DNA from: CALZJC01 sp041574955
Lineage (GTDB): Bacteria; Acidobacteriota; Thermoanaerobaculia; Multivoradales; JAHEKO01
NCBI GenBank assembly: GCA_041574955.1
Contig: JBFGNS010000001.1
Span: 1-64,000, forward strand
DNA length: 64,000 nucleotides
Direction of reading: 5' to 3'
The notes beneath the pieces were generated by a model. That model ran no database searches and was not told where the DNA came from. It saw only the letters and a program-made list of their open reading frames with translations. The position numbers and the translations under genes are program-made. Below, in pieces: positions 26,864 to 35,975 of the stretch. Each line of letters starts with the position of its first letter. Position 1 is the stretch's first letter.

Positions 26864-28294
26864 GTGAGCACGTTGAACCGGGTCGTCGACTACCTGCTGC
26901 AGCAGCTGGTCCATGTCGCTCAGCTCACCTGGCGGCTGGGTCTCTGGTTGCAGAGGCTGATCGGAAGGTGGGTCAGACGGAGTGGTCGGCATGCCCGCGG
27001 CCCCGCGCTCTCTGGACTGGATAGGGAGGCTTTGGAGGAAGACCTCGGACATCTGGTCAGGGAGCTTGGCGGACGTTGGGCCTACCTGGAGGACAAGCGC
27101 CAGACTTTCGGTGTGGATTGCCAATCGCTCGTGGACCAGGCCTTGGAGGCGGCTGATGCGGCCGCGAGCTACGGGGAAGCCCTCGGTCTCTTCGTGGCGG
27201 GCCTGCACGACGGTCATGCGGCGGTGTTGCCACCCGGGTGGGAGCAGTCACTCGGCGAACGCGATCTCCGACGATGGAGCCTGCGGTACAGGATCGTCGA
27301 GGCCGCGGACGCGCATGGTCCAGCCGGGGACGGCGAGTCGACCACTCTGCGCCTCGATCCTGGTGGCGATCTCGTAGTGACGGTCGACGGCGAGGAGGTC
27401 GAGACCGCCTTGCGTCGCCTGTCCCGCCTCCAGCCGGCGTCGTCCCCCTGGCATCGAAGGGCCCTGGCGGTCGCCGCGCTTTGTGGCGAGAAGTGGGCTC
27501 AGGCAGATCTGCCGCCCCCTACCCTGCGACTTGGTGTGCGGGCGCCCGGCGGTGCGGAAGTCGAGCGCGAGCTGACCTATGGGCCGGCCAGGGGGGATCG
27601 GCTCGGCATCGGGTGGCGAGTGCTGCGCGACGGGATCGGCTACTTGCGCGTGGCGACCTTTGGGGAGCACGGGCATCAGAGGAAGAGAGTCCGGCAGGCT
27701 CGCAGGGCCCTGGGCGATGCCTTTTCAGCCGCCCAGTCCGGGGGAGTCCGAGCCCTCGTGATCGACCTCCGCGGCAACGGAGGTGGTACCGATCTGCTCG
27801 GACAGACCCTGGTGCAGCATCTCTGTCGAGAGCCCGTGCATTACTTCACTCTGCAAGGACGGACCAAGGTCAGCTGGCTCACGGGAGTGCCTGCTTTCGG
27901 GGCAGCCTTTGGACCCAAGGTTCCGGTCCACGTGGAAGAGAACGCTGCAATCACCCGCTACTCGGGACCTGTCGCATTGCTGATCGACAGCCGCTGCTAC
28001 TCCACGGCGGACAACGTGGTTGCGGCGTTGGTCGACTGCGGACGGGTGATTACCGTTGGCGTGCGGACCGGCGGAGGCTCGGGAGCACCACGTCAACTGG
28101 CAGTGCTGCCTCGATCGCGATGCCGGGTTCTGGCATCGACGATGCGTGTGTACCGTCCTGCTGGTGAGCTTCTCGAGAGTCGAGGTACGATCCCCGACAT
28201 CGAGGTCCGGCCGACGAGCGCCGACCTGGAGGCCGGGCGCGATGCGCCGCTGGAGGTAGCCCGGCGACGCCTGCTGGCGGCCGTGCCGCGATAG
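26864..28294 (+). CDS. S41-family (tail-specific-like) peptidase, divergent catalytic site
   Basis: A 476-residue protein. An amphipathic/hydrophobic N-terminal helix (VVDYLLQQLVHVAQLTWRL) may bind membrane. The C-terminal half has the S41 core: DGIGYLRVATFG, RALVIDLRGNGGGTDLLG, then LLIDSRCYSTADNVV with the likely nucleophile Ser in CYSTADN. The C-terminal-processing-protease Lys normally found in the following GxxTxGK segment is not there; the sequence reads VGVRTGGGSGAP. No PDZ domain is clear. TTG 26873 with AGGAG eight bases upstream is an alternative start. It is divergent from the KxxxD operon, 245 bases away, and may cleave the precursor; that link is inferred. Confidence 0.82.
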   Translation: MSTLNRVVDYLLQQLVHVAQLTWRLGLWLQRLIGRWVRRSGRHARGPALSGLDREALEEDLGHLVRELGGRWAYLEDKRQTFGVDCQSLVDQALEAADAAASYGEALGLFVAGLHDGHAAVLPPGWEQSLGERDLRRWSLRYRIVEAADAHGPAGDGESTTLRLDPGGDLVVTVDGEEVETALRRLSRLQPASSPWHRRALAVAALCGEKWAQADLPPPTLRLGVRAPGGAEVERELTYGPARGDRLGIGWRVLRDGIGYLRVATFGEHGHQRKRVRQARRALGDAFSAAQSGGVRALVIDLRGNGGGTDLLGQTLVQHLCREPVHYFTLQGRTKVSWLTGVPAFGAAFGPKVPVHVEENAAITRYSGPVALLIDSRCYSTADNVVAALVDCGRVITVGVRTGGGSGAPRQLAVLPRSRCRVLASTMRVYRPAGELLESRGTIPDIEVRPTSADLEAGRDAPLEVARRRLLAAVPR

Positions 28295-28541
28295 CGCAGG
28301 CCTGCGGATCTCGCGCGGCGCGATCCGGCAGTCGAAGTTGCCTGTGCGACCGGGCGGTCCACCGGGCCGACGCGGAGCTCTTGCCCCCGGGGTGGAACGA
28401 GCGAGGCTCGATATCGCCGGCGTGAGCGCACGCGGAGTGGAAGTCGTCGCCCGACTCGAGGCCTCGGAGCCGCGGCTGCCTATCGGTCGCCGCCTCTGTT
28501 ACCGTGCTCCCGGCGCGGCCGGGCTGGGCCCTCCGGCCAGC

Positions 28542-29444
28542 CTATTCGCCGCTCAGCCCGCGGTAGAGCGTGCGCGTCATCCGCTCGGTGGTGATGAACT
28601 GCCAGCTCCAGTCGGCGTCGAAGTCGGCCAGCGGGTTGGCGGCCAGGACCTCCTCCTCGGACTTGCCGGCCTCGACCAGGGCGGCGACGCGGGTGCGGGC
28701 CTCGCGCAGCATGGCGACCGCCGCCGCCAGGTCGGCCTTGCCGGCGAGCGGGCCGTGTCCGGGGATGATCCGGGTGGCGTCGTCGGCCATCGCCAGGATG
28801 CGCTCCTGGGCGGCGATGTAGCCGTCGACCGAGCCGCCGGAGTCGAGGTCGATGAACGGAAACATGCCGTTGAACATCACGTCGCCGGTGTGGATGACGT
28901 TGTCGTCGCGGAAGTGGATGACGGCGTCGCCGTCGGTGTGGGCGCGCTCGACGTGGAACACGTGGGCGGCGCGGTCGTTGAGGTGGAAGGTGACCGAGTC
29001 GTCGAAGGTCACCACCGGCAGCGCCTCCTCGGGCGCCGGCGCGCGGCCGGAGCCGGTCGACATGCCGTCGGCCAGCAGCCGCCGGCGCAGGTTGTCGTGC
29101 GCCACGATGGTGGCGTCTCTCTTGGCCAGCGCGGCGTTGCCGCCGATGTGGTCGCCGTGGACGTGGGTGTTGATCAGAAAGTCGACCGGCTCGTCGGTCA
29201 GCTTGGCGACCGCCGCCAGCAGCTTCTCGGTGAGCGGCGGCAGGCCGTCGTCGATCAGCACCACCCCGTCCTCGCCGGTCGACAGGCCGAGGTTGCCGCC
29301 GGCGAAACCGCCGACCCCCTCGAGCATGTACAGCCCCGGCGCCAGCTCGGTCGACTTGTACGAGATCTCGGGCGCCTGGGCCGCGATCGGCAGGGCGGCC
29401 AAGGCGGCCAGCAGCAGCAAGAGAGCGAGTTTGTCGCGCATCAT
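28542..29444 (-). CDS. Exported metallo-beta-lactamase-fold hydrolase
   Basis: A 300-residue MBL-fold enzyme with a signal peptide (LALLLLLAALAALPIAAQA). The metal-binding motif THVHGDHIGG gives His94, His96, Asp98 and His99; later ligands are in ERAHTDGDA, HTGDVMF and IPGHGPL. This pattern is typical of periplasmic MBL hydrolases related to quinoprotein-relay and class-B lactamase-like proteins. GGAG lies five bases before ATG 29444. It is transcribed away from the S41 gene after about 247 bases without any other supported gene. The substrate is unknown, and an antibiotic role should not be assumed. Confidence 0.88.
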   Translation of the reverse strand: MMRDKLALLLLLAALAALPIAAQAPEISYKSTELAPGLYMLEGVGGFAGGNLGLSTGEDGVVLIDDGLPPLTEKLLAAVAKLTDEPVDFLINTHVHGDHIGGNAALAKRDATIVAHDNLRRRLLADGMSTGSGRAPAPEEALPVVTFDDSVTFHLNDRAAHVFHVERAHTDGDAVIHFRDDNVIHTGDVMFNGMFPFIDLDSGGSVDGYIAAQERILAMADDATRIIPGHGPLAGKADLAAAVAMLREARTRVAALVEAGKSEEEVLAANPLADFDADWSWQFITTERMTRTLYRGLSGE

Positions 29445-29538
29445 GGGTTCTCCGTCCGAAGTTGCCTGGTTAGGGTTCGAGGCTAGCAGATGGCCCCAGC
29501 CCCCGAACGGGAGCCGGCGGACGCCGCGCGACGGCTCC

Positions 29539-30588
29539 TCAGGGCAGGGTGTAGCGCTCGGGGTAGCTCACCGCGGCCAGCTCGAGCGGCTCGCCCCGCC
29601 GCTCGTCGCAGCTCATGCGGTAGGCGAGATAGCCGTCCACCGCCCGTCCGCTGTCCCACTCCGAGGAGTCGAAGATGATGCCGCACCAGCCGTCGCTCTC
29701 GCCGGTGCGCACGGCGAGGGTGGGGATGGCGGTCTCGGCCCACGACCGGGTGCTGCCGAAGAAGGCCAGACGGTAGGGGTCGGTGACGTCGATCGGTCGG
29801 TCGCCGATGCGGCCATGAGCCGCCACCAGCCTGCCGGTGTAGTAGCCCAGCTCGCGGTGGCCGCTGACGGCGCGCACGACGAGCTCGAGCGCCGAGCCGT
29901 CGGCGAGCTCGAAACGGAAGCTCTCGTCGGGCTGGCCGCGCATGGCGCACGGTGCGTACAGGATGGTCTGGGGGCCGGCGCCCCGAAACAGGGCCGAGCC
30001 GCCGGCCGTCCGGATGAACAGGTTGCGGCTCGCCTGGTAGAACCAGAACAGGTCCTGCGGATCGCCCAGGCGGAACTGCCCGTGCGGCCAGCGGGGCGTG
30101 CGCAGGAAGAACCGGTCGAGCTCCAAGGCGTCGCCGAGGTACCGGGCGTCGATCTCCAGCCGCTCGGGCTGGACCAGGCTGCCGTCTTCGTCCAGCTGAT
30201 CGGGTTTGATGCGGAAGGCGGCGCCGCCACCGGCGGGCGTCAGGCGGACGCTACCGGCGGGCGTGTCGAGGGTGATCGCGGGTCCCGGCAGGCTGGAGCG
30301 GCCGCTCAGAGGGTAGACGCCCGCCGCGACGGTGAGCCTGGACTTGCTGGCGAACACCGCTCCCTCGACGAGCGCGTGCGGGTCGATCGAGCAGTAGGTC
30401 GAGTCCGGCTCGACCACCAGGCAGTCGCCCGCCGGGCAGTCGACGCTCCCGACCTGCTCGGCTGGAAGCCCCTCCGGCCAGGGAGGCGGCTCGGCGCCGG
30501 CGCCGGTGCCCGAGCCGGCCCGGCAGGCGAGGAGCGCCATCGAAGCGGCCAGGGTCAGCCGCGGGGCGCGGCGGCGGCGAGGTGGCAT
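29539..30588 (-). CDS. Lipoprotein of unknown function
   Basis: A 349-residue protein with a basic N-terminus and a lipobox-like ALLAC (Cys22), followed by a secreted-type sequence with a few Cys (VDCPAGDCLVV, TYCSIDP). The segment VFASKSRLTVAAGVYPLSG and later beta-rich parts suggest a beta-sandwich or beta-helix domain, but no family was recognised. It starts seven bases after the stop of the upstream trypsin-like protease gene, so the two are surely co-transcribed. The protease neighbours suggest a role as partner or inhibitor, which is inference only. Confidence 0.7.
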   Translation of the reverse strand: MPPRRRRAPRLTLAASMALLACRAGSGTGAGAEPPPWPEGLPAEQVGSVDCPAGDCLVVEPDSTYCSIDPHALVEGAVFASKSRLTVAAGVYPLSGRSSLPGPAITLDTPAGSVRLTPAGGGAAFRIKPDQLDEDGSLVQPERLEIDARYLGDALELDRFFLRTPRWPHGQFRLGDPQDLFWFYQASRNLFIRTAGGSALFRGAGPQTILYAPCAMRGQPDESFRFELADGSALELVVRAVSGHRELGYYTGRLVAAHGRIGDRPIDVTDPYRLAFFGSTRSWAETAIPTLAVRTGESDGWCGIIFDSSEWDSGRAVDGYLAYRMSCDERRGEPLELAAVSYPERYTLP

Positions 30589-30595
30589 GGCGGGC

Positions 30596-31252
30596 TCATT
30601 GTGCCTCGATTTGCCGGATCCAGGGCAGCAGCCCGTCCAGCCTGACGGCGGTCTGGGCCGCCCGGCAGTCCGGGCTGCCGGACACCAGGACCGCCACCAC
30701 CTCTGGCGGACCGCCCGGGCGGCCGGCCAGCACCGGTGTGCCGGAGTCGCCGCGGTCGAGGCACCCCTCGCGCGGCCGGAGCCGCAGCACGTGTGGGTCG
30801 CGCGCCAGCTCGGCCAGCGGCAGATCCGCCGCGCCGGCCGGGGGGGATCCGCCGGCGGGCCGACGGGCGACGAGCGCGCTGCCGGGCGGCGGTGCCGGAG
30901 CCAGGCCGAGCACCGGCCCTCCGCACCGGCTTCTGCCGACGATCCGGATCAGGCCCAGGTCGTGGGTCGGATGGCGCAAGACGGCGGCGACGGGGCGGGC
31001 TTCGCTCACGCCGTCGGCGGCGGCGCAGGTGAGCCGCACCTCGGCCGGTGGCGCCGGCAGGCAGTGGCCGGCGGTGAGGATCCAGCCCTCTCCGATCCAG
31101 CTCCCGACGCAGTCGAGCGCGCGATCCGCGCCGCCGTGCCCGCCGCTCGACAGGCGCAGCACGCCGGCGGCGGCGGCGCCCGGCGCGCCCCCGCCGCCGG
31201 CGATCAGCAGCAGGGCCGCCGCCAGTCGCCTCGTGGCAGCGCCGTTCAGCAT
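30596..31252 (-). CDS. Trypsin-like serine protease (S1), exported
   Basis: A 218-residue protein with a signal peptide (about 1-29). The catalytic triad is visible: His63 in WILTAGHC, Asp98 in HPTHDLGLIRI and Ser170 in DRGDSGTPV. Cys pairs around the His and Ser loops would form the usual disulfides. The upstream specificity region is short, and linkers rich in Ala/Pro/Gly expand loops. It lies between another trypsin-like lipoprotein protease (25 bases upstream) and the unknown lipoprotein (7 bases downstream), forming a three-gene secreted block. Confidence 0.88.
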   Translation of the reverse strand: MLNGAATRRLAAALLLIAGGGGAPGAAAAGVLRLSSGGHGGADRALDCVGSWIGEGWILTAGHCLPAPPAEVRLTCAAADGVSEARPVAAVLRHPTHDLGLIRIVGRSRCGGPVLGLAPAPPPGSALVARRPAGGSPPAGAADLPLAELARDPHVLRLRPREGCLDRGDSGTPVLAGRPGGPPEVVAVLVSGSPDCRAAQTAVRLDGLLPWIRQIEAQ

Positions 31253-31277
31253 GCCGAAGCTAGCCGGCAGCCGCTTC

Positions 31278-32555
31278 CTACGGCACCACCGAGTTGATGA
31301 AGTCGAACCACTGCGGCGTGATGCGCCGCGCGTAGTTCGGCCGCGACCCGGTGCAGGTCGCGAAGCAGGTCTGCTCCGCCGAGGTCACCGCGAAGGTGTA
31401 CGGGAACCCGTTGCGGTAGTAGTACAGGTTCGAGCCGCTGTCGCCGGGGTTGAGGTCGGAGGAGAAGCGGATACGGCGGTTCCAGCCGTCGGAGTCGGTC
31501 TGGCTGAAGTTGCCCACCGACAGCGAACCGTCGCCGTACAGGGTGTTGGCGGTGCACGGGCTCGGGCTGTGGCCGAAGCCGCAGCCGGGGTAGCCGCGGC
31601 GGTACTTCACGTGGCTGTCGAGGAACGACTTGGGGCGGTAGCCCCAGCCCATGTTCTGGGGCGGGCTGGCGCCGGAGTTCGGCGTCGCCAGCACCAGGGC
31701 GATGTCGTGCTTGATGCAGTCGCCGCCATCCCAGTTGTCGTCGCAGTCGTTGTTCAGGAACGCCGGGTAGTACCCCCAGCCGTACACCGACCAGGAGCCC
31801 CAGGTCGGCGAGGTGTTGCCGTTGTCGCGGCGCGGCCGGATCCTGGCGTTGGAGATGGCGCCGCCACCCACGAAGACGCAGTGCGCGGCCGTCTGGGCCA
31901 CCATCCGAGTGTTGGAGGCGTACAGCACGTTGGCCGAGCAGCCTCCGTAGTCGGCGATCCGCTGGTAGATCGAGTTGGTGTCCGACCAGCCGTCGGCGAT
32001 GCCGCGGCGGATGCGGTTGTCGGTGGCGTTGCTCCAGGACTTGCGGATCTCCTCTTCGCGCTTCATGTCGTCCTCGTTCACCGGCTCGCCCTGCGGGACC
32101 CTTTCCTGAGGATCCCGGCTGACGTAGCGGGAGGCCTTGGCCAGCTCGCCACGGTCCACGGTGTAGAGGAAGTAACGCCCCGAGCCCGCGTGGTAGAACT
32201 CGAACTCGACCTCGCCGGCGCCCGGCGCCAGCTCGGGCACCTTTTCGCGCTCCAGCTCCTCGACCTCGTCGGGGAGGTCCTCGGGCACGGTCGGGATCTC
32301 GATGCCTTCGGTGTCGCGAGGCGCCAGCTTCTCGCGCTGGATCTCACGGAAGTTGCCGGGCTGAGCCCCGCCGCGGCGCTCCGAGAAGTCGTCGGCCAGG
32401 AACGGCAGGCTGGCGAGCTCCTCGGGCACCGCCGGCTGGTCGGGCTCGTCGGGCTCGTCCGGCTCATCGTCCCGTGCGCAGGCCGGGAAGACGAGCAAGA
32501 CGGTGAGGACGGCCAGGGTACTGGTCCATCGGGATCTTCGGGTCGGCTTCGGCAT
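31278..32555 (-). CDS. Trypsin/V8-like serine protease, lipoprotein
   Basis: A 425-residue protein. Signal peptide with lipobox VFPAC (Cys26), then an acidic DEPDEP linker and an N-terminal region of about 170 residues with a beta-rich part (VEFEFYHAGSGRYFLYTVDRG), then the protease domain: His225 in QTAAHC, Asp284 in KHDIAL and Ser373 in NPGDSGSNLY. ATG 32555 has GGAGG at good distance; an upstream ATG at 32600 would bury the signal peptide. The N-terminal region may be a propeptide. It heads the three-gene secreted operon and has many Cys that suggest disulfide stabilisation. Confidence 0.88.
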   Translation of the reverse strand: MPKPTRRSRWTSTLAVLTVLLVFPACARDDEPDEPDEPDQPAVPEELASLPFLADDFSERRGGAQPGNFREIQREKLAPRDTEGIEIPTVPEDLPDEVEELEREKVPELAPGAGEVEFEFYHAGSGRYFLYTVDRGELAKASRYVSRDPQERVPQGEPVNEDDMKREEEIRKSWSNATDNRIRRGIADGWSDTNSIYQRIADYGGCSANVLYASNTRMVAQTAAHCVFVGGGAISNARIRPRRDNGNTSPTWGSWSVYGWGYYPAFLNNDCDDNWDGGDCIKHDIALVLATPNSGASPPQNMGWGYRPKSFLDSHVKYRRGYPGCGFGHSPSPCTANTLYGDGSLSVGNFSQTDSDGWNRRIRFSSDLNPGDSGSNLYYYRNGFPYTFAVTSAEQTCFATCTGSRPNYARRITPQWFDFINSVVP

Positions 32556-32892
32556 CTCGCACCTCCTTGCTTGCTGCCGTCTCGAGGACTCTCTCCGCAC
32601 CGCCGGCGCCCCGGGGAGGGGCGTGACGATGGCGGTGCAGGCTGTCGGGCCTCTTGTGTCAGAGGCGCCGCGGACCGGTCGTTCGTTACGGCTGCGGACC
32701 GACCGAGCCCCGAGGGTTGCCGGCGGCTACGACGCCGCGCCCGCCGACACGGTGCCCGCGGGCGGCGCCGCCGAGCCGGAGACGGCCGCCGTCTACGGCG
32801 GATTTGTGCAGAGGCACGGCGAGCGCACGACGCCCGAGGGTTCGGGAGTCACCGCCGCCCGAGGTGCCGGAGGCGCTCGCCGGCGCGTGGCG
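32556..32892. other. Gene-free stretch
   Basis: About 337 bases between the protease operon start and a short DUF1328 gene. Open frames here are Arg/Gly/Ala-rich shadows with no family resemblance. No RNA gene or terminator with T-tract is evident; the protease operon promoter is expected here but no clear hexamer pair was found. Confidence 0.45.
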
Positions 32893-33057
32893 CTAGGCCC
32901 GGCGCGCCAGGTGCATCACCATGCTGATCACGAAGACCAGCAGGAACAGGTAGAACAGGATCTTGGCGATCCCGGCGGCGGCGCCGGCGATGCCGCCGAA
33001 GCCGAGGATCGCCGCGATGACGGCGACGGCGAGAAAAATGAGGGACCAACGGAGCAT
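32893..33057 (-). CDS. DUF1328-like small membrane protein
   Basis: A 54-residue protein that is almost entirely two transmembrane helices: MLRWSLIFLAVAVIAAILGF, then GIAGAAAGIAKILFYLFLLV, ending in a short basic tail. This is the YtjA/DUF1328 pattern, often induced by envelope or osmotic stress; the molecular role is unknown. The frame extends upstream to 33162, but that part is Arg-rich and lacks a ribosome site, so ATG 33057, which begins the conserved sequence, is preferred. Confidence 0.85.
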   Translation of the reverse strand: MLRWSLIFLAVAVIAAILGFGGIAGAAAGIAKILFYLFLLVFVISMVMHLARRA

Positions 33058-33201
33058 GGGGAGGATCTCCTGTGGGCTCCGGGCGGCGCGCGGCTCGCCG
33101 GCGCGGAGCGGTTTGGCTCTGGCTTTGGTGCGGGAGCGTGGGCCGACGGGCGGCGACACCAATCCGGCGGCGGGCTGAGAGCGGGCCGGCGCGGGTAGGG
33201 C

Positions 33202-33348
33202 CTACGTTCGGCGGTCTTCCGCCGAGGCGGCCTCGACCCTGGCCGCGCGCTGGGCGATTTCCCGTGCCCGCACCATTCCCAGGAACACCACGCCTGTGAT
33301 CACCAGCCCGAAGGCGAAGATGGCGAACAGCTGGGCCGCGGCGGTCAT
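33202..33348 (-). CDS. Small single-helix membrane protein
   Basis: A 48-residue protein: MTAAAQLFAIFAFGLVITGVVF is one transmembrane helix, followed by a charged tail (REIAQRAARVEAA). Its ATG overlaps the stop of the 61-residue gene as ATGA, so the two are translated together. It looks like a small accessory subunit; transporters and cation antiporters often carry such short partners, but no family is recognised. It would be missed by length cut-offs. Confidence 0.5.
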   Translation of the reverse strand: MTAAAQLFAIFAFGLVITGVVFLGMVRAREIAQRAARVEAASAEDRRT

Positions 33349-33530
33349 GACGAGCGACCTCCGCCGCCGGCCAGCCGTACCCGGACGCCGACCCATAGGA
33401 TCAGGATCGAGGGCACCCAGAGGCCGACGAACAGGCCGTAGTCGTGGTTGACGAGGAACCACAGCGCGACGCTCACCAGGAAGCTGGCGAACGCGGCGAT
33501 GAGGAACGGGGTGTCGATGCTGTCGAACAT
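33345..33530 (-). CDS. Small two-helix membrane protein
   Basis: A 61-residue protein: helix 1 FLIAAFASFLVSVALWFLV and helix 2 GLFVGLWVPSILILWVGV, with a basic C-terminus. GGAG lies about eight bases upstream of ATG 33530. It overlaps the following 48-residue gene by four bases. The inverted repeat TTTGAAC/GTTCAAA lies about 23-51 bases upstream and may control both. No function is recognised. Confidence 0.6.
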   Translation of the reverse strand: MFDSIDTPFLIAAFASFLVSVALWFLVNHDYGLFVGLWVPSILILWVGVRVRLAGGGGRSS

Positions 33531-33552
33531 TACGCTGTCTCCTTGCTGCGGG

Positions 33553-33581
33553 TTTGAACAAAAACGTCCAAATCGTTCAAA
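33553..33581. promoter_or_regulatory. Inverted repeat TTTGAAC-N15-GTTCAAA, candidate operator
   Basis: Seven-base perfect arms at 33553-33559 and 33575-33581 are about two helical turns apart, inside a conspicuous A+T-rich patch just upstream of the paired small membrane-protein genes. This geometry suits a dimeric regulator. No regulator gene is adjacent. Confidence 0.45.
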
Positions 33582-33859
33582 TTGTGCAGCAGTGGAGAGC
33601 GTCTGTCAAGCCCCTCGAGAGGTGGACGTCATCTCTGTTTTCGTAGGCAGAGAAGGGTGGTCCGAGCGGAAGCTGCCCGCGGCGCAGGCACCCGGGGTGG
33701 TGTGAGCGCTATGGACGTTTCTTTCTTGGCCTCGCGTCGGTGCCGGGTTTCGCCTCGGGGCTCGCCGCGCACCGCAGGCCGCGCGCCAGCGACCGGTTGT
33801 CCGCCACCTGGCCTGGGGTAAGCTCGCAGCCTGCCCCTTGGAGGGCTGAGGGCGAGGGG
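33582..33859. other. Remainder of the gap before the glycosyltransferase gene
   Basis: No supported gene. It must hold the promoter of the plus-strand membrane glycosyltransferase; GCGAGGGG just before ATG 33860 is a weak ribosome site. No T-tract terminator and no RNA gene seen. Confidence 0.4.
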
Positions 33860-35842
33860 ATGACGCGCGGGCAGCGAGTGGCTCTTGGGCTGGTGTTGAC
33901 GGCCGCAGTGGCGCTGCGCGTCCTCTACCTGGCATACCAGCCGTCCTCGGGGCGGTTCGTCGACGAGCGATACTCGTTCGACAACGTGCGGGGAGTCCTG
34001 CTCGACCGCAGCCTGCGTCCGGTGCGCTACTACTACCCGTCGCCGCTGGTCAACCTGCCGCCGGCAGCCGCGGTCGAGCTGAGTCAGGCGCTGCACCACG
34101 CCACCGGCATCTCGTGGCTCCAGGCCCGGGATGGCGGCCAGTTCCTGCCGGCTGCCTACATCGCCTGCCGGCTGCTGCAGGCGGTCTACGGCACGCTCGC
34201 GGTGTGGCTGGCGTTCCTTGTGGGGCGGCGGCTGCACACGCCGGCCACCGGCCTGCTGGCGGCGATGATGCTCGCCTTCATGCCATGGCAGATCCACGCC
34301 TCGGGCTACTTCAAGCCGGACGCCATGCTGGTCTGCACGGTGCTGCTGGCGTTCCTGGCCTCTCTCCAGGCCCTGGACAGCCGGCGACTGCTGCCGTGGC
34401 TGTGGGCCGGCGTGGCCATCGCGCTGGCGATGAGCGCCAAGTTGACCGGCGGACTGATCGCCCTGCCGCTGACGGTCGCCGTTCTGGTCACCGGCTGGGG
34501 CGTCTGGCGCCGCTGGCTGCTGCTGGGCGCGGCCGGCATTGCCGCGCTGGCGACCTTCGTGCTGCTCAACCCGTACTGGCAGCTCGCGCTAAAGGGCATC
34601 GAGTGGTTGCAGCAGGACTACGCGATGCGGGCGGCCTGGCAGCAGATGACCCGTGCCGAGGTTCCCGGCCGCCTGATCGAGGCGGTCACCGGGACCCTGG
34701 TGCACGGCCGGGTGCTCGGCATCGCAACCTTCGCCGGCCTCGCCCTGCTCGCCGCCCGCGTCCTCGATCGGCAGGCGGCGCGGAAAGAGAGGGCGATCGC
34801 CGGCATGACCCTGGTCTTCCCGCTGGCGTTCGTCGTCTCGTACGGGTTGGAGACGGCCTACTTCAAACCCAACCAGTTCCTGCCGGTTTTCGCGTTCACC
34901 TCCCTGGCCGTCGCCTGGCTGCTGACCAGCGGCTGGCGGGCCGCCGTCCGCCGGCTGCCGAAGCTCGCCACGCCCGGCGTCGCCGTGGTGGTGGTGGCGT
35001 GGCTGGTGGCGACCACGCTCCAGGAGGGTGCCTTGTACGCCTACCGCAGCGTCACGCCGTCGACGCTGGACGAGGCCAAGATGTTCGTCCAGCGGCGCGT
35101 GGCGCACGCCGAGGGCCGCAGCATCTACGTCGAGCCCGGTCCGGTGCGCGAGCCGCGCTGGGAGGGTGAGTTCCAGGTCGGCGGCGAGGCGGTGGCGGTC
35201 TGGGAGGTGGATCGGCTGGCCGACGTCGCGCCCGCGGCCCTCGACCTGGCCGACGCGGAGATCTTCCCCGAGGAGCGGCTGTCGGGTGAGCTCGGTGAGC
35301 CCTACCGCCGCCGGATCGAACGGCTCAAGCCGAGCCAGGTGGGGGTATCGCGGGCGCGTCTGTTCGCGGCCCACGGACCGCCGATGGTCACCCTGACCCA
35401 CCGCAAGCTGCCGTACGAGCCGCCGCGGGAGGTGCCGCTGTCACGCTGCGACTCGGGCACGGGCTCGTGCTTCGAAGGCACGCTGCCCGGCGACCTGGTG
35501 GCCCAGGAGCGGCTGTCGTTCGTGGTCTGGGTGCCGCGCGAGGTGGTGCCGCCCGAGGAGCCGCTGCCGCCGTTCGTGGTGGCCGGAAAGGCGCGCCGGC
35601 TGGCGGTCAGCCGGATCGGATCCGCCGGACGGCTGGCCGTCTCGGACCGGCTGGTGCTGGCCGAGCCGGCGGCCGCGACGGTGCGGCTGGCGGGCCCGGG
35701 CGGCGGCGCGAAACCGGTGCAGGTGATGGTCTGCCGCTGGGTGGGCGGACCCCATCGCCGGCCGCTGCGCCCGCCCGCCGCGAGCGACGGTCGGGGCAAC
35801 GCGCCGGCGGAGCCCGCGGCCGCCGGCCGACAGTCGCGATGA
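33860..35842 (+). CDS. GT39/PMT-like membrane glycosyltransferase
   Basis: A 660-residue integral membrane protein. The N-terminal helix ends in LRVLYLAYQPSSGRFVDERYSFDN: an Asp-Glu in the first periplasmic loop is the usual catalytic region of the GT-C fold (PMT/ArnT type). About ten more helices follow (AVYGTLAVWLAFLVGRR, FKPDAMLVCTVLLAFLA, LLLGAAGIAALATFVLL) up to residue 400, then a soluble periplasmic domain of about 240 residues. Such enzymes move a sugar from a polyprenyl carrier to protein or lipid. ATG 33860 is preferred over an upstream start at 33740 because the extra residues are Arg-rich and lack a helix. The acceptor is unknown. Confidence 0.78.
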   Translation: MTRGQRVALGLVLTAAVALRVLYLAYQPSSGRFVDERYSFDNVRGVLLDRSLRPVRYYYPSPLVNLPPAAAVELSQALHHATGISWLQARDGGQFLPAAYIACRLLQAVYGTLAVWLAFLVGRRLHTPATGLLAAMMLAFMPWQIHASGYFKPDAMLVCTVLLAFLASLQALDSRRLLPWLWAGVAIALAMSAKLTGGLIALPLTVAVLVTGWGVWRRWLLLGAAGIAALATFVLLNPYWQLALKGIEWLQQDYAMRAAWQQMTRAEVPGRLIEAVTGTLVHGRVLGIATFAGLALLAARVLDRQAARKERAIAGMTLVFPLAFVVSYGLETAYFKPNQFLPVFAFTSLAVAWLLTSGWRAAVRRLPKLATPGVAVVVVAWLVATTLQEGALYAYRSVTPSTLDEAKMFVQRRVAHAEGRSIYVEPGPVREPRWEGEFQVGGEAVAVWEVDRLADVAPAALDLADAEIFPEERLSGELGEPYRRRIERLKPSQVGVSRARLFAAHGPPMVTLTHRKLPYEPPREVPLSRCDSGTGSCFEGTLPGDLVAQERLSFVVWVPREVVPPEEPLPPFVVAGKARRLAVSRIGSAGRLAVSDRLVLAEPAAATVRLAGPGGGAKPVQVMVCRWVGGPHRRPLRPPAASDGRGNAPAEPAAAGRQSR

Positions 35843-35975
35843 CCGGGTGGCCGGCAGCTCTGCCGGCTCGCCGCGGACGCGGCCGCCGGCCGGTGTTCTA
35901 AGATTGCGCCTCGACGGTGCCGCGCGCGGCACCAGCCGCCGGTCCGGTTGCTTGCCGCCGCGTGCCGGAGAGCCG

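Noticed and set aside
28542..29444. Calling the MBL-fold protein an antibiotic beta-lactamase
   Set aside because: Only the general metal motif is present; exported MBL-fold hydrolases of this type have many substrates.
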